A DNA stretch of 64,000 nt from Rugamonas sp045984285 (GTDB lineage Bacteria > Pseudomonadota > Gammaproteobacteria > Burkholderiales > Burkholderiaceae_D), in contig NZ_JBJQIK030000011.1 in assembly GCF_045984285.3 (NCBI RefSeq), positions 1 through 64,000 on the forward strand. The letters are read 5' to 3'. Positions 43,228 through 53,740 of this stretch are shown here, one piece after another; position 1 is the first letter of the stretch; each line of letters opens with the position of its first letter. A model generated the notes under the pieces. It did not search any database. It saw nothing but the letters and a program-made list of their open reading frames with translations, and was not told the DNA's origin. The position numbers and the translations under genes are program-made.

Positions 43228-44160
43228 GTGCACAGAAACCCAGTGATCTTGTCCGAAATCAGCCACATCCACGCAGGTGACGACGTCTGCCCCACCTGTG
43301 GCCAGCGCCTGCCGCCGCCGGGCGGGCCGGTCCTCGAATACGGCTCGAACAAGCCGAACCGTATCGGTATTGCGGTCACGATCGCGCTGCACGTGGCGAT
43401 TATCCTGTTGGTCATTATCAACCCCGGCCACATGATCCGGATGAAACCGCCCGCCAAAGAGGGCGAGATGGTCTATGTGGCGCCGCTGTCGCCCACGCCG
43501 AGCAAGCCGAAACCGGCGCCCACGCCGCGTCCGAAGGACACGCCGCAGAAGCGGGAAGTGGCCAGGGCGCTGCCGAAAGTGCTGCCGCGCACCAATAACG
43601 AAGCGATTACCGATCCGCGCAAGGTGCAGGTCGACCCCACGCCCGCGCGCGAGCTGACGCCGGCGCCGCAGCAGTTCCAGGACATGCAGGCCATGATCGA
43701 AGCGCGCCGCAAGAACCGCGGCGAGCAGCCGAACCAGTCGACGGATGCGTCGGTGGAAAGCGACGACGCGCGCGCCAAGCGCATCGCGCTGGCCAACATC
43801 ATGGGCGCGCAGGGCCGCAGTGCGAATGGCGAGAAGGAAGACACGGGCGGCATCTTCGACGTGCAGAACAAGACCTTCTCCGGCGCCGACCTCAAATTCC
43901 GCGGCTGGAACACCAACTTCAAGCGCCGCTGGCTGACGCAGGTGCACGTGGAGACGGGCAGCGAGATCGACGTGGAAACGGCGGTGGCCAAGAAGATGAT
44001 CGAGCTGATCCGCAAAGAAAAACCGGGCGACTTCGAATGGGAATCGCACCGCCTGCGGAAAGTGGTGCGCCTGAGCGCCCGTAAGGAAGACGAAGCCGAA
44101 CTGCTCGCCTTCCTCATCAAGGAAATGTTCCCCAACTACATTAAACCCGCCGGCCGCTAA
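43228..44160 (+). CDS. TonB-like membrane protein with a zinc-ribbon motif
   Basis: I do not recognise the family. The roughly 310-aa product has a short cytoplasmic N-terminus with CPTCGQRLPPPGG (half a zinc ribbon). One membrane helix (IGIAVTIALHVAIILLVI) like those of TonB and TolA follows, then a Pro/Lys-rich periplasmic spacer with many PTP and PKP steps, a helical stretch, and a globular C-terminal domain (WLTQVHVETGSEIDVETAVA). This is the layout of an energy-transducing protein, but no TonB C-terminal signature is evident. The start is uncertain: GTG at 43228 or 43243, neither with a good Shine-Dalgarno. Confidence 0.7.
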   Translation: MHRNPVILSEISHIHAGDDVCPTCGQRLPPPGGPVLEYGSNKPNRIGIAVTIALHVAIILLVIINPGHMIRMKPPAKEGEMVYVAPLSPTPSKPKPAPTPRPKDTPQKREVARALPKVLPRTNNEAITDPRKVQVDPTPARELTPAPQQFQDMQAMIEARRKNRGEQPNQSTDASVESDDARAKRIALANIMGAQGRSANGEKEDTGGIFDVQNKTFSGADLKFRGWNTNFKRRWLTQVHVETGSEIDVETAVAKKMIELIRKEKPGDFEWESHRLRKVVRLSARKEDEAELLAFLIKEMFPNYIKPAGR

Positions 44161-44162
44161 CA

Positions 44163-44216
44163 CTGACACCCTGGGGTCAGGCACCGGTTGTCAGCTGACA
44201 GGAGGGGGCCTGACCC
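44163..44216. repeat. REP-like inverted repeat, GGGGTCAGGC type
   Basis: Two 20-bp arms, CTGACACC-C-TGGGGTCAGGC and its complement with A-T at the variable position (GCCTGACCCC-A-TGGTGTCAG), surround a GC-rich middle that includes GTTGTCAGCTGACA. The element fills the 63-bp gap between the TonB-like gene and hemB, which face each other, and probably folds as a strong shared 3' hairpin. Confidence 0.75.
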
Positions 44217-44223
44217 CATGGTG

Positions 44224-45224
<1,001 letters not shown>

Positions 45225-45228
<4 letters not shown>

Positions 45229-45926
45229 GGTTCCTCAGGTTCGTCCGCCAGCGCGTCGCCGGCACCGCTCAGCCCCACGAGTTCTTCGATCTTCGCGGTC
45301 GCTTCTTCGATGCCGATGCGCTTCAGCGCGGAAAACAGTTGCACGGTGAAGGGGAAGCCTTCACCGTCTTCGTCCACGTAGCTGTCCAGCTTGGCCTGCG
45401 CCTGGCGCAGCACGTTGACGGATTCGTTGCGGTTGAGCTTGTCAACCTTGGTCAGGATGCAGTGGATCGGCTTGCCCGTCGGGGCAAACCATTCCAGCAT
45501 CTGGATGTCGAGGTCGGTGAACGGGCGGCGCGCGTCCATGATCAGCACCAGGGCCGCCAGCTGTTCGCGGCGCTGCACGTAGTCGCCCAGCAGGCGCTGC
45601 CAGTGCAGTTTGGCGTCGCCGGACACCTCCGCGTAGCCGTAGCCCGGCAGGTCGGCCAGCAGGCACTGGATTTCGTCCACATTGGTCTCGTCCTTGCGGT
45701 GCATGGCCACATGGGCGCCGCCGATCGAGAAAAAGTTGATGTGCTGGGTGCGGCCCGGCGTTTTGGAGGCGAAAGCAAGGCCTTTCTGGTTGCACAGAAT
45801 GTTGATGGCGGTCGATTTGCCTGCGTTGGAACGGCCCGCGAAGGCAATTTCAGGCACGGTGGTCCGGGGCAGGTCGCGCAGGTGATTAACAGTCGTGAAG
45901 AAGCGGGCTTGCCAGAGTTTGGACAT
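45225..45926 (-). CDS. engB: Ribosome biogenesis GTP-binding protein EngB/YsxC
   Basis: A 233-aa TRAFAC GTPase with G1 GRSNAGKST, G3 DLPGYGYAE and G4 TKVDKLNR, needed for late 50S assembly. The ATG at 45926 (MSKLWQARFFTTVNHLRDLP) was chosen from family length; it lacks a clear Shine-Dalgarno, and a longer frame upstream looks non-coding. It overlaps hemB and is divergent from the cytochrome c4 gene. Confidence 0.95.
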
Positions 45927-46065
45927 GGAGATAAGCAGAAATTGCAACAAAAGGGGCGTTATGCCGTGGAAAGCTATTGTACAATAAGGGGTTACGAATT
46001 GTAGCCACGCCCCTATGGGCAGCCGCAATGACCTTACCTTTATTATTACTAGTCAGGGTGTCTGA

Positions 46066-46728
46066 ATGAATCGTGCGTTTTCACCGTTTGTAAAATCCTT
46101 GTTCGTTGCAATGATGGCGGTTTCGGGCCTGGCGACTGCCGCTGAGCACGCTCCGGCAGCGGTCAAAGTGGATGCTGCCAAAGGCGCAACCCTGTACAAC
46201 GATGGCGACAACGCACGCGGCCTGCCGGCCTGCGCATCCTGCCACGGCGCGTCGGGCAACTCGACCATCGCCGCCAATCCGAAACTGGCCGGCCAGAACG
46301 CCGTCTACCTGCACAAGCAGCTGGTGGAGTTCACGACCCCGCAGCGCCAGCAGCCGGTGATGAGCACCTACGCGAAGATGCTGACCGAAGAAGAAAAGCA
46401 GAACATCTCCGCTTACCTGGCCACCCAGACCCAGAAGCCTGGCGCCGCCAAGAACAAGGACACCATCGAGCTGGGCAAGAAGATCTACCGCGCCGGCATC
46501 GCTGAAAAGAACGTGCCTGCCTGCGCCAGCTGCCACGGCCCGGCCGGTAACGGCATGCCGACCCGCTATCCGCGCATCGGCGGCCAGCACCAGGATTACA
46601 CCACCGCCCAGCTCGTAGCGTTCAAGGCCAACGGCCGCAAGAACAGCGCCGAGATGAGCACCATCGCCGCCCGCATGTCCGACGACGAAATGAAAGCCGT
46701 CGCCGACTACGTGGCTGGCTTGAAGTAA
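46066..46728 (+). CDS. Cytochrome c4-type dihaem cytochrome c
   Basis: A 220-aa exported protein: signal peptide ending TAAEH, then two tandem cytochrome c domains, each with CASCHG and a distal Met region (MSTYAKMLTEEE and MSTIAARMSDDE). Two haems per chain and this length match cytochrome c4, a periplasmic donor to terminal oxidases. It is followed by a terminator and then by the ResB/CcsB genes whose products attach its haems. Confidence 0.95.
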   Translation: MNRAFSPFVKSLFVAMMAVSGLATAAEHAPAAVKVDAAKGATLYNDGDNARGLPACASCHGASGNSTIAANPKLAGQNAVYLHKQLVEFTTPQRQQPVMSTYAKMLTEEEKQNISAYLATQTQKPGAAKNKDTIELGKKIYRAGIAEKNVPACASCHGPAGNGMPTRYPRIGGQHQDYTTAQLVAFKANGRKNSAEMSTIAARMSDDEMKAVADYVAGLK

Positions 46729-46778
46729 TCTCTGAAGCAAAGGCGCCCGCAAGAGGCGCACGCATGGAAGTGAAAAGG

Positions 46779-46811
46779 GGCGGCCGCGCGAGCGGGCCGC
46801 CTTTTATTTTT
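46779..46811 (+). terminator. Intrinsic terminator after cytochrome c4
   Basis: Stem GGCGGCC/GGCCGCC (46779-46785, 46795-46801) with a 9-nt loop, preceded by AAAAGG and followed by TTTTATTTTT. Confidence 0.85.
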
Positions 46812-46823
46812 CCGGATTGACGC

Positions 46824-48899
46824 ATGAGCGAACCCAGCACCACCGGCATCCGCCTGAATACCCGCCGTCCCGCAGTCGATGAGGCTTTCGAGCTCTTGTC
46901 GTCGATGCGCTTTGCCATCGCATTGCTGGTCATGATCGCCATCTCGGCGATTATCGGCACCATCATGCAGCAAAACCGCGCAATGCCGGACTATATCAAT
47001 CAGTTCGGCCCCTTCTGGTTCGAAGTGTTCGCCAAGCTGGGCCTCTACGCCGTGTACTCGGCCTGGTGGTTCCTGCTGATGATGGGCTTCCTCGTCGTGT
47101 CCACTTCGCTGTGCATCGTGCGCAATGCGCCGAAGATGATCAAGGATATGCGCAGCTGGAAGGAGAACGTGCGCGAGCAGTCGCTGCGCAACTTCCACCA
47201 CAAGAACGAATGGCAGTCGCCGCTGGCGCGCAGCGCCATGGCGCAGCAGATGGCCACGCGCCTCTCGCATGCCGGCTACCAGGCGAAGATCGTCGAGAAG
47301 GATGGCGGCACGCTGGTGGCGGCCAAGCGCGGCGCGGCCAACAAGTTCGGCTATATCTTCGCGCACACGGCAATTGTGGTGATCTGCATCGGCGGCCTGC
47401 TGGATTCGGACATGCCGATCCGCATCCAGGAATGGTTCATGGGCAAGACGCCCTTCGCGGGCAGCGGCCTGATTTCCGATATCCCGGCACAGCACCGCCT
47501 CAGCGTCGGCAACCCCACCTTCCGCGCCAACAGCATGATTCCGGAAGGCGCGGCCAGCAATACGGCCGTGATTCCGCGCGCGGACGGCGTGCTGATCCAG
47601 GAACTGCCCTTCACCATCCAGCTGAACAAGTTCAACATCGACTTTTACAGCACCGGCATGCCCAAGCTGTTCGCCAGCGAAGTGACGGTGCGCGATAACG
47701 AAACGGGCCACACCTTCTCGTCGGTGATCGAAGTCAACAAGCCGCTGATCTACAAGGGCCTGGCGGTCTACCAGTCCAGCTTCGAAGACGGCGGCAGCAA
47801 ACTCAAGCTGACGGGCTTCCCGATGGCCGGCCCGAAGGCGGACAAATTCGATATCAGCGGCGAAGTCGGCTCCTCGACCAAACTGAACGATGCCTACACG
47901 GTGGAGTGGAGCGATTTCCGCCCCTTCAACGTCGAGAACCTGGCCGGCGAGGACGCGCGCGCCGTGAAGAAGGGCGAGAACCTGAACGAAGCGCTGTCGA
48001 AGCAGCTGGGCTCGGCCGCCAAGAACGCCAACAACAAAGACCTGAAGAACGTGGGCCCCAGCGTGCAGTACAAGCTGCGCGACGCCACCGGCCAGGCCCG
48101 CGAATACCAGAACTATATGCAGCCGGTAACGGTCGACGGCGCAACCGTCTTCCTGGCCGGCGTGCGCAGCAATCCGGGCGAGCCTTTCAGCTATCTGCGT
48201 ATTCCGGCCGACGACGAATACAGCGTGCGCGACTGGATGCGCCTGCGCGCCGCCCTCAACGATCCGCAACTGCGCGCCAAGGCCGCCGCAGCGTACGCGC
48301 GCCGCGCCATGCCGGCCGGCGGCAATGCGGTGCAGATGCAGACCCAGCTGGAACAGTCCTCGCTGAAGAGCCTGGAAATTTTCGCGGGCGATGAAAAATC
48401 GGCCGGCTTCGTCGCCGTCACCGACTTCCTGCGCAAGGTGCCGGAAGGGGAACAGGCCAAGGCCGCCGATATCTTCATGAAGATCCTGAACGGCACGCTG
48501 TGGGAGCTGTGGCAGGTGACGCGCGAGCAGGCCGGCCTGCCTGCCGTGGACGGCGACGAGAAGCACGCCCGCTTCCTGCAGCTGGCCACCAATGCGCTGG
48601 CGGACAGCTTCTTCTACAAGGCGCCGGTCTACCTGCAGCTGGATGACTATACGCAGGTGAAAGCCTCGGTCTTCCAGGTAACGCGCTCGCCGGGCAAGGC
48701 CGTGGTCTACCTCGGCTGCACCTTCCTGGTGCTGGGGGTGTTCGCCATGTTCTACATCCGCGAGCGCCGCCTGTGGATCTGGCTGCGCGATGACGAACAG
48801 GGCACCCATGCGCTGATGGCCATGAGCACCCAGCGCAAGACCCTGGATTTCGACAAAGAATTCAACGATTTAAAGGAAAAGCTGCCGCAATCGGCGTAA
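46824..48899 (+). CDS. resB: Cytochrome c biogenesis protein ResB
   Basis: A 691-aa membrane protein of cytochrome c maturation system II. N-terminal helices (FAIALLVMIAISAIIGTIMQ), a large periplasmic domain from about residue 210 to 615, and a last helix near AVVYLGCTFLVLGVFAMF match ResB/Ccs1. With CcsB it transports haem and ligates it to CxxCH motifs. ccsB begins 31 bp downstream in the same direction. Confidence 0.95.
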   Translation: MSEPSTTGIRLNTRRPAVDEAFELLSSMRFAIALLVMIAISAIIGTIMQQNRAMPDYINQFGPFWFEVFAKLGLYAVYSAWWFLLMMGFLVVSTSLCIVRNAPKMIKDMRSWKENVREQSLRNFHHKNEWQSPLARSAMAQQMATRLSHAGYQAKIVEKDGGTLVAAKRGAANKFGYIFAHTAIVVICIGGLLDSDMPIRIQEWFMGKTPFAGSGLISDIPAQHRLSVGNPTFRANSMIPEGAASNTAVIPRADGVLIQELPFTIQLNKFNIDFYSTGMPKLFASEVTVRDNETGHTFSSVIEVNKPLIYKGLAVYQSSFEDGGSKLKLTGFPMAGPKADKFDISGEVGSSTKLNDAYTVEWSDFRPFNVENLAGEDARAVKKGENLNEALSKQLGSAAKNANNKDLKNVGPSVQYKLRDATGQAREYQNYMQPVTVDGATVFLAGVRSNPGEPFSYLRIPADDEYSVRDWMRLRAALNDPQLRAKAAAAYARRAMPAGGNAVQMQTQLEQSSLKSLEIFAGDEKSAGFVAVTDFLRKVPEGEQAKAADIFMKILNGTLWELWQVTREQAGLPAVDGDEKHARFLQLATNALADSFFYKAPVYLQLDDYTQVKASVFQVTRSPGKAVVYLGCTFLVLGVFAMFYIRERRLWIWLRDDEQGTHALMAMSTQRKTLDFDKEFNDLKEKLPQSA

Positions 48900-48930
48900 G
48901 CTGTTGCCGTCAGAAGGGGAGACCTAAAGC

Positions 48931-50082
48931 ATGGAAATTACCCAGAACCAACCTTACACGCAGGCGCCCGGCTATTTCAAGCGCCTGAGCATTTTCGACT
49001 GGCTGTTCGGCCTCGCGCTGCTGGCCGGCGCCCTGTACGCGCTGAACCGCTTCGGCGCCTATATGGACATCTACGAGAAGGTGATCCTGGTCGCCTCCGC
49101 GCCGGTATTCGCCGCGCTGGGCTGGCACTGGAAGCCGGTGCGCTGGGTCATGCCGCTGACCTTCCTGCTGGCGCTGTGGGCCGTGTCCATGTACGCCGGC
49201 GACCTGGAGATGGCGAACAAGAAGTTCTGGCTGCGCTACATGATCTCCAGCCAGTCCGCGATTCTGTGGATGAGCGTGTTCTTCTTCCTGTCCACGCTGT
49301 TCTACTGGATCGGGCTGATCAGCCGTTCGGCCACCGGCGGCGCCATCGGCGCGGGCCTGTGCTGGGCCGCGCTGGTGTTCGGCATTACCGGCATGCTGGT
49401 GCGCTGGTACGAGTCCTACCTGATCGGTACGGACGTGGGCCACATTCCGATTTCGAACCTGTATGAAGTGTTCATCCTGTTCGCCCTGATCACGGCCATG
49501 TTCCACCTCTACTACGAGCAGCGCTACCAGACCCGCCAGCTGGGCGCCTTCGTGCTGCTGGTGATTTCGGCGGCGGTGGCCTTCCTGCTGTGGTACACGG
49601 TCTCGCGCGGGGCGGCCGATATCCAGCCGCTGGTGCCTGCGCTGCAGAGCTGGTGGATGAAAATCCACGTACCGGCCAACTTCATCGGCTACGGCACCTT
49701 CGCGCTGGCGGCCATGGTGGCCACGGCCTACCTGCTGAAGTCCCATGGCTACCTGGTGGACCGCCTGCCTTCGCTGGAGCTGCTGGATGACGTGATGTAC
49801 AAGTCCATTTCGGCCGGTTTCGCCTTCTTTACCATTGCCACCATCCTGGGCGCGCTGTGGGCGGCGGAAGCCTGGGGCGGTTATTGGTCCTGGGATCCGA
49901 AGGAAACCTGGGCGCTGATCGTCTGGCTCAACTATGCGGCCTGGCTGCATATGCGCCTGATGTCCGGCCTGCGCGGCCGGGTTGCCGCCTGGTGGGCGCT
50001 GGTCGGCCTGCTGGTGACGACCTTTGCTTTCCTTGGTGTCAACATGTTCCTGTCCGGCCTGCATTCTTATGGGAAGCTTTAG
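48931..50082 (+). CDS. ccsB: Cytochrome c biogenesis protein CcsB/CcsA
   Basis: A 383-aa polytopic protein with the haem-binding WWD motif region (WAAEAWGGYWSWDPKETWAL) between helices and His residues in flanking loops, the hallmark of the system II haem handling protein. Partner of the upstream ResB. The last residues (NMFLSGLHSYGKL) are the usual family ending. GGGGAG precedes the ATG. Confidence 0.96.
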   Translation: MEITQNQPYTQAPGYFKRLSIFDWLFGLALLAGALYALNRFGAYMDIYEKVILVASAPVFAALGWHWKPVRWVMPLTFLLALWAVSMYAGDLEMANKKFWLRYMISSQSAILWMSVFFFLSTLFYWIGLISRSATGGAIGAGLCWAALVFGITGMLVRWYESYLIGTDVGHIPISNLYEVFILFALITAMFHLYYEQRYQTRQLGAFVLLVISAAVAFLLWYTVSRGAADIQPLVPALQSWWMKIHVPANFIGYGTFALAAMVATAYLLKSHGYLVDRLPSLELLDDVMYKSISAGFAFFTIATILGALWAAEAWGGYWSWDPKETWALIVWLNYAAWLHMRLMSGLRGRVAAWWALVGLLVTTFAFLGVNMFLSGLHSYGKL

Positions 50083-50110
50083 ATTGCAAGGATGTAATCT
50101 CCTGAAACGA

Positions 50111-50150
50111 CTGAATGGTGTAAGGTTCATTCAACGACACCATTCAGGAG
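50111..50150 (+). promoter_or_regulatory. Hairpin abutting the msrP ribosome-binding site
   Basis: CTGAATGGTGT (50111-50121) pairs perfectly with ACACCATTCAG (50137-50147), with a 15-nt loop. The 3' arm runs into the Shine-Dalgarno AGGAG (50146-50150) before the msrP ATG at 50157, so folding could mask the ribosome-binding site; alternatively the repeat is a protein operator. Confidence 0.5.
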
Positions 50151-50156
50151 TGTGCA

Positions 50157-51133
<977 letters not shown>

Positions 51134-51134
<1 letters not shown>

Positions 51135-51763
51135 TGGCCTTCAATCCGAGTCCGAAGCAGCTCAGTGCGATCAAGGCGCTGGTGTTCCTGCTGGCGCTGG
51201 TCCCCTTCGGCAAGCTGGTGTGGCTGACGGTCACCGAACAGCTGGTGGAGCCGCTGCAGTACATCACGCGCGCGACGGGCGACTGGACGCTGTACTTCCT
51301 GTGCATCACGCTCGCGGTGACGCCGCTGCGCCGGCTGTCGAAATGGAACTGGGTGCTCAAGCTGCGGCGCATGCTGGGGCTGTACGCCTTCTTCTATGGC
51401 TTGCTGCACTTCACCACCTTCCTGTGGTTCGATCACTTCTTCGATGTTCAGGAGATGCTGAAGGATGTGGTGAAGCGGCCCTTCATCACGGTGGGCTTCA
51501 TTGCTTTCGTGCTGCTGATTCCCTTGGCGGTGACGAGCACCAATGCCATGGTGAAGCGCCTGGGCGGCAAGCGCTGGCTGTGGCTGCACCGGCTGGTCTA
51601 TGTGATCGCACCGCTGGGCGTGCTGCACTACTGGTGGATGAAGGCGGCCAAGAATGACCTGGGACAGCCGCTGCTGTTTGTGGTGATTGTGGCTGCGCTG
51701 CTGGGGCTGCGCCTGTGGTGGGCGCGGCGCGTCGCTCCCGCGCAGGCGGGAGCCCAGGGGTGA
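51134..51763 (+). CDS. msrQ: Haem-binding membrane subunit MsrQ
   Basis: A 209-aa protein with six membrane helices that carries electrons from the respiratory chain to MsrP. Haem-ligand His residues occur in GLLHFTTFLWFDHFF and WLHRLVYVIAPLGVLHYWW. The last dozen residues (VAPAQAGAQG) are encoded by a REP-like palindrome, so the natural C-terminus has probably been extended or replaced by the repeat. Confidence 0.93.
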
Positions 51764-51817
51764 GTGGCTGGCACCTGGGTCCCGCATCGGCGGACCGCCG
51801 CCTGGCGCGGGGACGAC
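51731..51817. repeat. Inverted pair of REP-like elements at the end of msrQ
   Basis: The first copy (51731-51757) has stem GCTCCCGC-GCAG-GCGGGAGC (51734-51753) followed by CCAGG. The second (about 51771-51817) is a diverged copy in the opposite orientation (CCTGGGTCCCGC ... GCGCGGGGACGAC). The arrangement resembles the two-REP BIME units seen in many proteobacteria. Confidence 0.65.
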
Positions 51818-51818
51818 A

Positions 51819-53093
51819 TTACTTGATGACGGATTCCAGCGCGAACAGCTCCTGCGGCGTTTCGCGGCGGCGCACCAGGTGGGTGGTGCTGCCGTCCACG
51901 ATCACTTCCGCCACGCGGCCGCGCGTGTTGTAGTTGGAAGCCATGGTCATGCCGTAAGCGCCTGCGGTTTTCATCACCAGCAGGTCGCCCGGCTCCACCG
52001 CCAGCTCGCGGTCGCGCGCCAGCCAGTCGCCGGATTCGCAGATGGGACCCACCACGTCGAACACGGTGCCGCCGGGTTTGCCCTGCACCACCGGCTGCAT
52101 CTCCATCCAGGCCTGGTACATGGCGGGACGCGCCATATCGTTCATGGCCGCATCCACGATGCAGAAGTTCTTCTCTTCGCCGTGCTTGAGGAATTCCACC
52201 TTGGTCAGCAGCACGCCGGCATTGCCCACGATGGAGCGGCCCGGCTCGAAGATCACCTTGATCGCCTTGCCGCCGTGCTTCCCGGCGCGCCAGGCATCGA
52301 TGCGCTTGAACAGGCGGGACAGGTAATCGCCCACGGCAACCGGCGAGCCTTCGCCGTTGCCGTAGTCGATGCCGATGCCGCCGCCGATATCGAGATGGTG
52401 CAGGTGGATGCCTTCGGCGCCCAGCGTGTCGATCAGCTCAATCAGCTTGTCCAGCGCTTCCAGCAGCGGCGCATCGTCCAGCAGCTGGGAGCCGATATGG
52501 CAGTCGATGCCTGATACGTCGAGGTTCGGCAGTTTGGCCGCAACGCGGTAGGTGTCCAGCGCATCGCTGAAGGCCACGCCGAATTTATTGGCTTTCAGGC
52601 CGGTGGCGATATACGGGTGGGTCTTGGCGTCCACGTTCGGATTCACGCGCAGGGAAACGCGCGCTTTCTTGCCGGCGGCGCCGGCCACTTCGTTCAGGCG
52701 GTGCAGCTCGGGGATGGATTCCACGTTGAAGCACAGGATGTCGTGTTGCAGCGCCAGGCGCATCTCGTCCACGGTCTTGCCGACGCCGGAGAAGATCACT
52801 TTCTTCGGATCGCCGCCCGCGGCAATCACGCGCAGCAGCTCGCCGCCGGACACGATGTCGAAGCCGGCGCCCTTGCGCGCCAGCAGGTCAAGGATGGCGA
52901 GATTCGAGTTCGCCTTCATGGCATAGCAGACCAGCGCATCGCGGCCGGCGACGGCGTCAGCGTAGGCGGCGAAATTTTCCAGCAGCTGGGCTTTGGAATA
53001 GACGTAGGCAGGCGTGCCATATTGTTCGGCGATGGCGGTCAGCGCAACGCCTTCGGCGTGCAGCACGCCGTTCTGGTATTCGAAGTGAGGCAT
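51819..53093 (-). CDS. lysA: Diaminopimelate decarboxylase
   Basis: A 424-aa PLP enzyme that makes L-lysine from meso-diaminopimelate. The PLP Lys is in VCYAMKANSNLA; HIGSQL, the GGGIGIDY glycine loop and the CESGDWLA substrate Cys region are present. It lies 3 bp from the lptM-like gene, which reads into it, and next to cyaY, an arrangement frequent in Beta- and Gammaproteobacteria. Confidence 0.97.
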   Translation of the reverse strand: MPHFEYQNGVLHAEGVALTAIAEQYGTPAYVYSKAQLLENFAAYADAVAGRDALVCYAMKANSNLAILDLLARKGAGFDIVSGGELLRVIAAGGDPKKVIFSGVGKTVDEMRLALQHDILCFNVESIPELHRLNEVAGAAGKKARVSLRVNPNVDAKTHPYIATGLKANKFGVAFSDALDTYRVAAKLPNLDVSGIDCHIGSQLLDDAPLLEALDKLIELIDTLGAEGIHLHHLDIGGGIGIDYGNGEGSPVAVGDYLSRLFKRIDAWRAGKHGGKAIKVIFEPGRSIVGNAGVLLTKVEFLKHGEEKNFCIVDAAMNDMARPAMYQAWMEMQPVVQGKPGGTVFDVVGPICESGDWLARDRELAVEPGDLLVMKTAGAYGMTMASNYNTRGRVAEVIVDGSTTHLVRRRETPQELFALESVIK

Positions 53094-53096
53094 AAA

Positions 53097-53297
53097 TTAC
53101 TGTTGGGAGGCTGGAGGGGTCGAAGGGACGGGCGCCGAAGCAGGCGCAACGCCCGGTTTGCCCAGCTCGTTAGCCGACGCCGGTTTTGCCGGCGGTTTGG
53201 GCAGATACAGAGGACCAGTCTGGCCGCAGGCGGATAGCATGGCGGTCAGGACAACGATGGCGGGCAGCGCAAAAGAGGACTTCACGATTAGAATCAC
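53097..53297 (-). CDS. lptM: Small LptM/YifL-like lipoprotein
   Basis: A 62-66-aa lipoprotein: hydrophobic signal then lipobox LTAMLSAC-G, followed by the family GQTGPLYLPKP motif and a Pro/Ala-rich tail. LptM assists disulphide maturation of the LPS translocon LptD. The start is GTG, at 53297 or, giving a shorter N-terminus (KSSFALPAIVV), at 53285. Lies immediately before lysA, as in many relatives. Confidence 0.85.
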   Translation of the reverse strand: MILIVKSSFALPAIVVLTAMLSACGQTGPLYLPKPPAKPASANELGKPGVAPASAPVPSTPPASQQ

Positions 53298-53326
53298 GGT
53301 TTGAACAGATTATCTTGGAGTGTAGC

Positions 53327-53662
53327 ATGACCGAAACCGAATTCCTGGACCTGGCCGATGCCACGCTGGCCGCCATCGAGCACGCCATCGACCAGCTCAA
53401 CGATCAGGACCGGATCGATGCCGAGTGCAGCCGCAACGGCAACGTGCTGGAAATCGAGTTCCTGCACAACGGCTCCAAGGTCATCGTCAACAGCCAGGCG
53501 GCGATGCAGGAGCTGTGGGTGGCGGCCCGTTCCGGCGGCTTCCACTACCGGCACGTGGACGGCAAATGGCTCAACACGCGCGACAGCAGCGAGCTGTTCG
53601 CAGCCCTGTCCCAGATCGCCACCGAACAATCTGGCGGCTCCCCCGTAATCATTGCTCCCTAA
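53327..53662 (+). CDS. cyaY: Iron-sulfur cluster assembly protein CyaY (frataxin)
   Basis: A 111-aa frataxin homologue: acidic first helix (TETEFLDLADATLAAIEHAI) and a beta-sheet with EIEFLHNGSKVIVN and QELWVAARSGGFHY. It binds iron and modulates IscS. The ATG at 53327 has TTGGAG upstream. It is divergent from lptM-lysA. Confidence 0.96.
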   Translation: MTETEFLDLADATLAAIEHAIDQLNDQDRIDAECSRNGNVLEIEFLHNGSKVIVNSQAAMQELWVAARSGGFHYRHVDGKWLNTRDSSELFAALSQIATEQSGGSPVIIAP

Positions 53663-53676
53663 AAAAAGTTGCAAAT

Positions 53677-53725
53677 AAATTGGGGACAGACCCGGATTTT
53701 CAAAATCCGGGTCTGTCCCCAATTT
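53677..53725. repeat. 49-bp perfect palindrome, GGGGACAGACCC type
   Basis: Arms 53677-53700 and 53702-53725 are exact reverse complements (24 bp each) around one central base; the core is TGGGGACAGACCCGGATTTT. It fills the gap between convergent cyaY and mrcA and can act as a strong shared hairpin. The sequence resembles a dispersed intergenic repeat, and short frames within it are not genes. Confidence 0.85.
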
Positions 53726-53740
53726 TTGAGCAACGTTTCT

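Noticed and set aside
45953..46013. GGGGCGT/ACGCCCC inverted repeat in the engB-cytochrome c4 gap
   Set aside because: The arms are 7 bp and 47 bp apart, which chance explains in a GC-rich genome; no promoter could be placed with confidence.
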